Assembly (NCBI GenBank): GCA_016713175.1
Contig: JADJPQ010000008.1
Span: 124,001-188,000 of the forward strand
Reading direction: 5' to 3'
From: Planctomycetota bacterium
GTDB taxonomy: Bacteria > Planctomycetota > UBA1135 > UBA2386
DNA: 64,000 bases
The notes below the pieces were generated by a model that was not told the origin of the DNA, did not search any database, and saw only the letters and a list, made by a program, of their open reading frames with translations. Below, piece after piece: positions 36,861-44,118 of this stretch. A program made the position numbers and the translations under genes. Positions within the stretch are counted from its first letter, which is position 1. Every line of letters starts with the position of its first letter.

Positions 36861-38317
36861 CCGTGGTGGTGCGATGGCCGGGGTCGGCGCTGCCGCCGGC
36901 GACCGCCGAGTCGTGGCGCGCCGACGTGTTGGCCCGCCTGCGCGGCGGCGCCCGGCTGGTGACACTGTTCGGCCGGCGTCTTGGCGACCAGGTGCTGCTG
37001 ACTGCGGTGTTGCAGCATCCGGACGGCGCGTTGCACGTCGCGCGCGCGTTGGCGTTGGCCGATACCGGCTACCGGGCGCTGACCGCGGAGCACGCGGCAG
37101 CGCACTGCTTCGAACGCGAACTCGTCGAACAAACGGGATTGCCACTGACGGATCACCCCTGGCCGAAGCCGCTGCGGTATCAGGACCGGGATCAGGCGGC
37201 GATGGCGGACCATCCGTTCTGGCAGTTGCAGGGCAAGGAAGTGCACGAAGTGGCGGTCGGTCCGATCCACGCCGGTGTCATCGAACCGGGTTCGTTCCGG
37301 TTCTCCTGCCTGGGCGAGCAGGTCCACCATCTCGAGATCCAGCTCGGCTATCAGCACCGCGGTGTCGAGGCCCGGTTGTTGGCCGGCGACCCGCGCCGCC
37401 ACACGCCGCTGGTCGAGACCATCGCCGGCGACACCAGCGTGGCCCATGCGTGGGCCTTCGGCGCGGCGCTCGAGGCGCTGGCTGACGTCGCGGTTCCGGC
37501 GGCTGCCGTCGCGGCCCGCGGCGTCGCGCTCGAACTCGAGCGCATCGCGATGCACCTGGCCGGCCTGTCCGGACTGGCCACCGACATCGCGTTCCTGCAG
37601 GGTGCCAGCTCATGGGGGCGGTTGCGGACGACGGCGATCAACACCAGCATGCGGCTTTGCGGCAGTCGTTTCGGCCGCGGTGCGGTGCGGCCCGGCGGGG
37701 TCCGGATGGCGCTGACCGCCGAACTGCGCGCTGAGGTGGCGGCCAATCTGCGGTTGCTGCAGCACGACTGCGCGCACGTCGACGATCTGTTCTTCGGCGC
37801 CCGTTCCGCGACCCATCGTCTGCGCGGCATCGGCACGTTGCGTCCGGACGTTGCGGCCGAGATCGGCGTCGTCGGCATGGCGGCCCGCGCCTCCGGGCTG
37901 GCCCTCGATGCGCGAACGGCGGCCGGCGGCATCTGGCACGAGGTTCCGATTGCCAGCGTGGTGCACGCCGACGGCGATTGCCTGGCCCGAGCCCGGATCC
38001 GTGCCGACGAGATCCGCGCATCGCTGGCGTGGTTGTCGCAGGTGCTCGAACGGCATCCGGAGTGGCCGGCGCCGCCGCCGCCGTTGCCATCGCTCGCGCC
38101 CGGCCAGTTCGTGGTGGCCATCGTCGAAGGCTGGCGCGGCGAAGTCGTGCATTGCCTGGAGACCGACGAACGGGGTCGGCTGACGCACGCCAAGGTGCAG
38201 GATCCATCGCTGCGCAACTGGCTGGGGCTGGCCGTCGCGATGCGCGGCAACGAGATCTCCGACTTTCCGATCTGCAACAAGAGTTTCGACCTGTCCTACT
38301 GCGGGCACGACCTATGA
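36857..38317 (+). CDS. hyfG: Large subunit (HyfG/HycE/NuoCD-like) lacking Ni-ligand cysteines
   Basis: A 486-residue subunit. Residues ~1-110 resemble the NuoC/HycE N-terminal domain (DQVLLTAVLQHPDGALHV). Residues ~120-486 resemble NuoD/hydrogenase large subunit (IEPGSFRFSCLGEQVHHLEIQLGYQHRG). A NiFe hydrogenase large subunit would have a RxCGxC motif where this protein reads ETIAGDTSVAHA (~187), and DPCxxC near the C-terminus where it reads DFPICNKSFDLSYCGHDL. Both ligand pairs are therefore missing. This is the pattern of energy-converting hydrogenase-related (Ehr) complexes, whose substrate is not established. ATGA overlap with the preceding gene. Confidence 0.88.
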   Translation: MTVVVRWPGSALPPATAESWRADVLARLRGGARLVTLFGRRLGDQVLLTAVLQHPDGALHVARALALADTGYRALTAEHAAAHCFERELVEQTGLPLTDHPWPKPLRYQDRDQAAMADHPFWQLQGKEVHEVAVGPIHAGVIEPGSFRFSCLGEQVHHLEIQLGYQHRGVEARLLAGDPRRHTPLVETIAGDTSVAHAWAFGAALEALADVAVPAAAVAARGVALELERIAMHLAGLSGLATDIAFLQGASSWGRLRTTAINTSMRLCGSRFGRGAVRPGGVRMALTAELRAEVAANLRLLQHDCAHVDDLFFGARSATHRLRGIGTLRPDVAAEIGVVGMAARASGLALDARTAAGGIWHEVPIASVVHADGDCLARARIRADEIRASLAWLSQVLERHPEWPAPPPPLPSLAPGQFVVAIVEGWRGEVVHCLETDERGRLTHAKVQDPSLRNWLGLAVAMRGNEISDFPICNKSFDLSYCGHDL

Positions 38318-39066
38318 ACCCATGGCGTTCGCTCCGGGTCCGTCGCGATCAGGGCTGGCAGTACATCCGCGATGTCCGCGCGGCGCGGCCGGCCGGGTTC
38401 GTGGGGCTGCCGCAGATCGCCGAAGGAACCTGCGGTGCCGGCTGCCAGGCGTGTGCCGACGTGTGTCCGACGCAGGCGATCTCGCCGCAGCCACTGCAGC
38501 TCGATCTCGGTCGCTGTGTGTTCTGCACCGAGTGCGTGGCCGCGTGCCCCGAGCAGCGGATCCGGTTCACGACCGATCCGCGGTTGGCGGCGACCGCGCC
38601 GGACGAACTGCAGGTTCGTCCGGGAGACGCGGCCGATCGCACGCGCGTTCGCGCGCATGCCCTGTTCGCCCGCTTGTTCGGCCGGTCGCTGCGGCTCCGG
38701 CAGGTGTCGGCGGGTGGCTGCAACGCCTGCGAACTCGAACTGAACGCGACTGCAAACGTCAACTTCGACCTGCAGCGGTTTGGCATCGAATGGGTGGCGT
38801 CACCTCGGCACGCCGATGCGCTGGTGCTGACCGGCCCGATCACCGCGACGATGGCGGATGCGGTGCGGAGCTGCTGGGAGGCGATGCCGGAGCCACGGTT
38901 CCTGGTTGCGGTGGGCGCCTGCGCGATCTCCGGCGGGCTCTACGCCGAGGCGAGGGGCGTCCAACGGACGTTCCTCGCGGACGTGGCGCCGGTGCTGTAT
39001 GTGCCGGGATGTCCGCCGCACCCGTTGACGTTCGCCCACGCGATCCTGGACCTGCTCGACCGCTGA
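38314..39066 (+). CDS. hyfI: Fused ferredoxin plus NuoB-like small subunit (HyfH-HyfI fusion)
   Basis: A 250-residue cytoplasmic iron-sulfur protein. The N-terminal ~95 residues carry two 4Fe-4S ferredoxin motifs (CGAGCQACADVCP and CVFCTECVAACP). The C-terminal part is the NuoB/hydrogenase small-subunit domain with four cluster cysteines: GGCNACE (CxxC), the Cys of VAVGACAISGG and the Cys of VPGCPPHP. In hydrogenase-4 these are separate proteins, HyfH and HyfI; here they are one chain. It completes the soluble arm that feeds electrons to the HyfG-like subunit. It is the last gene of the six. Confidence 0.87.
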   Translation: MNPWRSLRVRRDQGWQYIRDVRAARPAGFVGLPQIAEGTCGAGCQACADVCPTQAISPQPLQLDLGRCVFCTECVAACPEQRIRFTTDPRLAATAPDELQVRPGDAADRTRVRAHALFARLFGRSLRLRQVSAGGCNACELELNATANVNFDLQRFGIEWVASPRHADALVLTGPITATMADAVRSCWEAMPEPRFLVAVGACAISGGLYAEARGVQRTFLADVAPVLYVPGCPPHPLTFAHAILDLLDR

Positions 39067-39131
39067 CCGGCACCGGCTCCGGAACGTTGCCTGACGCCGT
39101 GGGCCACCGGTCGCGCGGTGCTAGCTGTCGC

Positions 39132-40178
39132 ATGTCGCGAATCCGCCTCGCCGTCCTCGCCGTGTCCCTGACTGCGTTGCCAGCGCAGAAACCGCCAACC
39201 ATCGACGCGCCGGCCTGGCAGCGCGCCCGGGCAGTCTGGTTCGGTCAGGCCGCAACGCCGACCGTGGTGGCCGAGGTCTGCATCGGCTGGGAACGGTTGC
39301 CGGCGGAGCATCCGCGGCTGGCGGCGTTCGCAACGGCGCCGGACGGCGCGCCGGTGCCGATGGGCAATGCCGTATGGCCGGTGCTGGAGACGTTCACCGA
39401 GGTGCAGATCGGCGGTGTCGAGGTGCCGCGCGGCTGCCATCCGTTCGCGTTGCAGCGCCGTGGCGAGGAGCACGCACTGGTGTTGTTCGACGCCGAGGTC
39501 CTGCGCAAGGCGAAAACGCCGGTGACCAGTCCACCGCCGAAGGGCGCGATCGCGACGATCCCGTTGCGCAGCAAGACGGCGGGGGATCCGAGTCCGCTGC
39601 ACTGCGAAGTGACGACCGGCGACGACGGCGCGTTCACCTGGACCTTGCGCGCCGCTGGTCTGGCGTGGAGTGTCGGCGGCGTCGCCAAGTCGGCGAACGG
39701 CGGGTTCCCGCTGGCGCAGCCCATGGAACGCGGCTGTTCGCGCGCTGTGTTCACCGGTGGGACGGCGACCCTCGATCACGGCAGGCCACAGTGGAACGAC
39801 AAGCTGGCGCAGGCGATGGCCGGCATGAAGGCGGGCACGCACTGGCGCTTTGGCAACGACTGGTGGACGACGTTGCAGACCGATCTGCCGTTGACGATCG
39901 GCGGCAAGAAGCTCGCGCCGGGCCATTGGCACCTGGTGGTCGAGCGCACCAAGAACGGTTGGAATCTCGCGTGCTGCGCCGCCGACGAACAGTTCCGCAA
40001 CTGCCTCGATGCGTTCGCCGCCGACCGGGTCACGCCAGCGCTGTCGGTGCCGTTTGCGATCGGCAAGGCCAAGGAACCGACCGCCGAGCTGCGCGCCGAG
40101 TTCGCGCTCGACGGCGGCAAGCTGGCGCTGGTGGTGACGTTCGGGGACCAGCGATTGGTGGCCAGGGTCGCTGGCTGA
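39132..40178 (+). CDS. Exported DUF2911-like protein
   Basis: A 348-residue exported protein with a signal peptide ending LPAQ. The C-terminal half (residues ~230-345) contains a DUF2911-like core: GTHWRFGNDWWTTLQTDLPLTIGGKKLAPG, then HWHLVVERT. The N-terminal half looks like a second, more diverged copy. It is a paralogue-type relative of the protein at 7826-8716. It lies 65 nt behind the Ehr complex but has its own start region, so it may not belong to it. Function unknown. Confidence 0.7.
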   Translation: MSRIRLAVLAVSLTALPAQKPPTIDAPAWQRARAVWFGQAATPTVVAEVCIGWERLPAEHPRLAAFATAPDGAPVPMGNAVWPVLETFTEVQIGGVEVPRGCHPFALQRRGEEHALVLFDAEVLRKAKTPVTSPPPKGAIATIPLRSKTAGDPSPLHCEVTTGDDGAFTWTLRAAGLAWSVGGVAKSANGGFPLAQPMERGCSRAVFTGGTATLDHGRPQWNDKLAQAMAGMKAGTHWRFGNDWWTTLQTDLPLTIGGKKLAPGHWHLVVERTKNGWNLACCAADEQFRNCLDAFAADRVTPALSVPFAIGKAKEPTAELRAEFALDGGKLALVVTFGDQRLVARVAG

Positions 40179-40267
40179 TTGGCTGCTTCAGGCAGGCCCC
40201 GTCGCGAGGCCTGTCGAGTTCCGGTCGGCCGCGACGATCGGCTCGGCGGCCCGAAAGGGCGCGAACT

Positions 40268-40306
40268 TGGTATGCTCCAGCCGTCGATTGCACGTGGGAC
40301 ATACCA
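40268..40306 (+). promoter_or_regulatory. Inverted repeat covering a start codon
   Basis: TGGTATG (40268-40274) pairs with CATACCA (40300-40306), the last base being the A of the ATG, and TCC/GGG inside can extend the stem. There is no clear Shine-Dalgarno sequence, so this mRNA hairpin could control access to the start of the small exported protein. It could also be coincidence. Confidence 0.4.
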
Positions 40307-40812
40307 TGATCAAGTCCGTACTGCTGGTTCTCGGTTCGTCCGCGGTTGCCGCCTCGGCGACACTCGTTTTCGTGGGCCGCACCGTCCACAGCTCACCGTT
40401 CCAGATGGATGTCCCCTACGGCAGCGCCGTCCGGACCACCGTGGACCCGGCGAACGTGTGGTCGTGGCATCACGAGTTTCCCCATACTGGTGGCACCGCC
40501 ACGACGGTCGATGTGCTCGTGGACATCGATGGCAACAACGTGATGGACACCGAGCACCCGTGGTTGCGCGTGATGATCACCGACATCGAGCTCGTCGAAA
40601 GGTACTCCGGACCACGGACGGCATGGATCCTCGATGGCACTGGCAAGCGTTTCGCGGTCGGGGGCGGCAACAACTACGACCAGGGACCCGTGAACCACGT
40701 CGGCTTGACCAGTCCGATCGTCCTTCCGGTCGGATCGCCGCTTCGGGTCATGCTCGAGCACCAGATCGGCGACTGCGAGGTGCACCTCATCGGTCGCGTC
40801 GTGAACCTCTGA
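40306..40812 (+). CDS. Small exported or membrane-anchored protein of unknown function
   Basis: A 168-residue protein with an N-terminal hydrophobic segment (VLLVLGSSAVAASATLVFVG) that could be a signal peptide or a signal anchor. The rest is predicted beta-rich (DVLVDIDGNNVMDTEHPWLRVMITDIELVE and RTAWILDGTGKRFAVGGGNN) without cysteines of note or known motif. I use the ATG at 40306; the GTG/ATG further upstream would precede the hydrophobic segment with basic residues. No family recognised. Confidence 0.65.
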   Translation: MIKSVLLVLGSSAVAASATLVFVGRTVHSSPFQMDVPYGSAVRTTVDPANVWSWHHEFPHTGGTATTVDVLVDIDGNNVMDTEHPWLRVMITDIELVERYSGPRTAWILDGTGKRFAVGGGNNYDQGPVNHVGLTSPIVLPVGSPLRVMLEHQIGDCEVHLIGRVVNL

Positions 40813-40841
40813 TGCTTGCTTCGCCACGCTGATTCGCCGAA

Positions 40842-41636
40842 TCAGTCCCGCCAGAACGAATCGAGCAGCTGTAGGAACGCTGCAGGCGCCTCGATCGGCA
40901 CCATGTGTCCGGCACCGGGCACTACTTCACAACGGGCCCCCGGAATCGCCGCCGCCATCGCCCGGGCTTCGGCCGGCGGCGTGATCGCGTCGTGTTCGCC
41001 GACGACGACCAGCGTCGGCACCGCGATCCGTGACAACGATGACGTGCGATCGGGTCGCGCCATCAATCCATGCAAGTCGGCGAGGATGGTCTCGACCGGC
41101 GTGCTCTCGATCATCGACTGCACACGGCCGCGCGCCAGCAGGTCGGCCTGCGGCGCCAGCAGCTTGCCGAGCATCGAGTCGGCGATCGCGCGGCGCCCCT
41201 GTTCTACGACCGTCGTCAACGAAGTCTTGCGGGCCGCGCGCACCGCATCGGAGTCGGCGGTCGCCCGCGTGTCGACCAGGCACAGCGAACGGAACAGCCG
41301 GGGCTGCATCGCCTGCAACGCCAGCGCCACATAGCCGCCCATCGACAGCGCCACGACATCGGCCGGCTGATCGGTCAGGACCGCCAGCACGTCGGCGAGG
41401 TCTTGGGCCAGCAGTTCCATGCCGTGTTCGCGATTGCCCATCCAGGGCGACTGGCCATGACCACGAAGGTCGACGGCGACCAGCGTGCGGCGCGCCGCCA
41501 GCTCGCTGCGCAGCGTCTCGAGCCACATCCGGTGGTCGAGCGGGTAGCCGTGGACCAGCAACGCGACCGGACCATGACCGCGCAGGTGGACGGCGATCCT
41601 GGCCGTGTCGGTGTCGATGCAGCGGGTGGTGATCAT
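40842..41636 (-). CDS. Alpha/beta hydrolase
   Basis: A 264-residue cytoplasmic alpha/beta-hydrolase fold protein. The oxyanion strand VALLVHGYPLDHRMW, the nucleophile elbow ALSMGGYVAL (Ser), an acid in VVVGEHDAITP and the histidine in GAGHMVPIEAP form the expected triad. Substrate unknown; relatives include esterases, haloperoxidase-like and beta-ketoadipate enol-lactone hydrolase-like enzymes. Its start overlaps the stop of the upstream RNA methyltransferase gene (TCAT), so the two are co-transcribed. Confidence 0.88.
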   Translation of the reverse strand: MITTRCIDTDTARIAVHLRGHGPVALLVHGYPLDHRMWLETLRSELAARRTLVAVDLRGHGQSPWMGNREHGMELLAQDLADVLAVLTDQPADVVALSMGGYVALALQAMQPRLFRSLCLVDTRATADSDAVRAARKTSLTTVVEQGRRAIADSMLGKLLAPQADLLARGRVQSMIESTPVETILADLHGLMARPDRTSSLSRIAVPTLVVVGEHDAITPPAEARAMAAAIPGARCEVVPGAGHMVPIEAPAAFLQLLDSFWRD

Positions 41637-42895
41637 GCCGGGCTCTGGTGGCGCAAGCGCGCGATCGACTCGACGTGGAAGGTCTGCGGGAACATGTCGT
41701 ATGCCTCGACCTGCTCGACCTCGTAGCCGCCATCACACAACTGCCGCAGGTCACGGGCCAGCGTGTTCGGGTCGCACGACACATAGACCAGGCGTCGCGG
41801 CGCCATCCGCAGCAGCAGCGGGATCGCCGGTTTGGCGCCAAGCCGCGGCGGGTCCATCAGCACCAGATCGGGTCGCGGCTGGTTGCCGGCGAGGAACTGT
41901 TCGGTCGTCGAGCGCAGATAGCTGACGTTGTCGCAGCCGTTGTTCTTGACGTTGACGCGGCCGAGCGTGGCCGCGCGGCGTTCGTCCTCGACGGCGACCA
42001 CGCGGGTGAAGCGGCGCGACAGCGGCAGGGTGAACAGGCCGACGCCGGCGTACAGGTCGTACGCCAGTTCGCCGCGTTCGTCGCCGATGGCGCCTTGCAC
42101 GAGCCGGTCGACCAGGTGGCGGTTGCCTTGGAAGAAGCTCTCGGGCTCGATCAGGTAGCGGAAGCCGCCGACTCGGTGTTCGACCAGGTCCTTGCGCAGA
42201 CCGGGAATGTCGGGCGCGAACGTGGCGCCGTCGGTGCCGCAGGCGCCATCGATCTGATACGGCATCTGGTCGCGGGTCAGCGGCGCAATGGCGGCGCGGA
42301 CCTGCTGCAGGCCTTGTTCGAGTGCCGGCGCCAGCACCGGGCACTCGGCGATGTCGACGATGTCGTGCGTGAAGGCGCGGTGGAACCCCAGACGCGGGGC
42401 GCCGACTGCCAGGTCGGTCTCGGGCAACACCGCCGCGCGCCCAGACACGCGGCCGATGCTGCCATCGGCGCGCCGCTTGCTCGTCGCGTAGACCTTTAGC
42501 TGCGTGCGCGAACGGTAGCCCCATTCGTCGCCGGCCTGGACGACGACCGGCTCTGGCCAGTCGAACCCACCGGTGCGGATCAGCGCCTCGCGGACGAACT
42601 CGCTCTTGGCGCGCAGTTGTTCCCGGTAATCGACGTGCTGGAACTGGCAGCCGCCGCAGTCGCCGAAATGGCGGCAGCGCGGCTGCCGGCGGTGTGGCGA
42701 GGGCGCCAGGATCTCGACGATGCGCGCGCGCACGTGCTTCTTCTCGACCTGGGTGATCTCGACGCGCAGGTGGTCGCCGGGTGCACCGAACGGCACGAAC
42801 AGCACGAGACCGTCGTGACGCGCGAGGCCGTAGCCGCCGAACACGAGCTTGTCGATGGTGACGTCGAGCGTCTGGCCGGTCGTGGGCGCGGTCAT
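41633..42895 (-). CDS. rlmD: TrmA/RlmC/RlmD-type 5-methyluridine RNA methyltransferase with TRAM domain
   Basis: A 420-residue RNA methyltransferase. An N-terminal TRAM domain (~1-70, KLVFGGYGLARHDGLVLFVPFGAPGD) is followed by a 4Fe-4S site (CRHFGDCGGC, plus the Cys in AECPVLAP). The SAM-binding part has LAYDLYAGVGLFTLPLS, the DPPR motif (LMDPPRLGAK) and the catalytic cysteine in YVSCDPNTLARDL. Such enzymes make m5U in 23S rRNA or tRNA; which uridine is modified cannot be told from sequence alone, so the symbol is provisional. The adjacent hydrolase overlaps its end. Confidence 0.9.
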   Translation of the reverse strand: MTAPTTGQTLDVTIDKLVFGGYGLARHDGLVLFVPFGAPGDHLRVEITQVEKKHVRARIVEILAPSPHRRQPRCRHFGDCGGCQFQHVDYREQLRAKSEFVREALIRTGGFDWPEPVVVQAGDEWGYRSRTQLKVYATSKRRADGSIGRVSGRAAVLPETDLAVGAPRLGFHRAFTHDIVDIAECPVLAPALEQGLQQVRAAIAPLTRDQMPYQIDGACGTDGATFAPDIPGLRKDLVEHRVGGFRYLIEPESFFQGNRHLVDRLVQGAIGDERGELAYDLYAGVGLFTLPLSRRFTRVVAVEDERRAATLGRVNVKNNGCDNVSYLRSTTEQFLAGNQPRPDLVLMDPPRLGAKPAIPLLLRMAPRRLVYVSCDPNTLARDLRQLCDGGYEVEQVEAYDMFPQTFHVESIARLRHQSPA

Positions 42896-42956
42896 CTTGG
42901 GCCGCGCAGGCTACGGAAAGTCGACCGCCACCGCACGCTCGCTGTGGCGGCGGCGA

Positions 42957-44027
42957 TCAGGTCAGCAGTTCGCCGGCAGAACGGGCGGTCAGCAGGCCTT
43001 GGAGCCAGCGGTCGAGGTCTCGAGTCGAGGCCTCGGTCAGGCGTTGCGCCAGATCTTCGGGCAGCTCGCCAAAGCGTCCCCGCAGCAGTTGGTGCAGGAG
43101 CGTCCGTTTGCCTTCAAGGATCCCCTGCTGGATCCCCTGCTCGATCCCCTGCTCCAGTCCGTCCTGCAGCCCGACCTCGCGCCCGGCGATCCGGCCGCGC
43201 CGTTCGCCCTCGTCCCACCCGCGCCGGTAGGACTCCTGGATCGGCTTGCCGAAATGGTGGATGACCTCCATCAGTGGCCGGCCGCGGTGGTACTTCCAGA
43301 TGTCGAGGATCTCGAACGGGTCCATCTCGGTGACCATGGTGACGTAGGAGCATACCGCACCGACGTCCTGGCCGCGGTCGTGGTCGGCGCGGAGTTCGTC
43401 GAACAGGTCGCACCAGCGCAGCAGGCGTTCGAGGATCGCGGCACCGTCCGCGCCGTGGAGCCACTGCAGGCACAACACCGCCAGTTTGGCGAGAGTGTCG
43501 TCGACCATGCGGCGCAGGTCGTCCTCCGCGACACCGGCCAGGTCGAGCACCGCGATGCGGAAGTCCGGCTGCAGGCACAGCAGCAGGTCCATGGCCATTG
43601 GCGGAACACCGTCGGTGCCCAGCAGGTCGCGCAGCGACGTCGGCGAACTCCATGGCTTGTCACCGTGGTGGACGACCAGCGGCAGGATCGGCGGCAGAGG
43701 CTCCCGCGGGTAGTCGCGGGCGTGCTGTTCCCAGATCCGGATCACGTAGCGCAGGATCTGGAACACCACCCGCGGCTCCTCGCCGCTCTTGTGTTCGATC
43801 AGGACGTAGATTAGCACCCGTTCGCCGCCGCAGCGGGCAGCGAACAGCAGATCCGCGAACTGTGTGCGCAGCCCTTCATCGACGAAAGTCGCCGGCAGCA
43901 GTTCGAGCGAGTCCCAGTCGATCGCCGCGACCAGGTCCGGTGGCAGCGCAGCGCGCAGCAGTTGCCTCGCGCGGGCTGGGTGACGGAAGGTGTAGGTGAA
44001 GAACGAATCGTGCGGAGTCGATGTCAT
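42957..44027 (-). CDS. Rpn family PD-(D/E)XK nuclease / putative transposase-like protein
   Basis: A 356-residue protein of the Rpn (recombination-promoting nuclease, YhgA-like) family. The nuclease core has the aspartate in TQFADLLFAARC and the ExK in LIYVLIEHKSGEEPRV. The central part is helical, and the C-terminal tail (EGERRGRIAGREVGLQDGLEQGIEQG) is rich in G/E/Q/R repeats typical of this family. Rpn proteins promote RecA-independent recombination in E. coli. The gene is solitary, with no inverted repeats seen. The start ATG at 44027 was chosen; a GTG 9 nt upstream is possible. Confidence 0.85.
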   Translation of the reverse strand: MTSTPHDSFFTYTFRHPARARQLLRAALPPDLVAAIDWDSLELLPATFVDEGLRTQFADLLFAARCGGERVLIYVLIEHKSGEEPRVVFQILRYVIRIWEQHARDYPREPLPPILPLVVHHGDKPWSSPTSLRDLLGTDGVPPMAMDLLLCLQPDFRIAVLDLAGVAEDDLRRMVDDTLAKLAVLCLQWLHGADGAAILERLLRWCDLFDELRADHDRGQDVGAVCSYVTMVTEMDPFEILDIWKYHRGRPLMEVIHHFGKPIQESYRRGWDEGERRGRIAGREVGLQDGLEQGIEQGIQQGILEGKRTLLHQLLRGRFGELPEDLAQRLTEASTRDLDRWLQGLLTARSAGELLT

Positions 44028-44118
44028 GGCATCCACTCCGTGCTCAGGAAGTGCCAGCGGTTACAGCCAAACCGGCAATTCCGTGTCGGGAGGCGTTGCG
44101 GCGCTGGGTCGGTCGAGG

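Noticed and set aside
31938..39066. Active hydrogenase-4 or formate hydrogenlyase
   Set aside because: Both nickel-ligand cysteine pairs are missing from the large subunit, and no formate dehydrogenase or hydrogenase maturation genes lie nearby.
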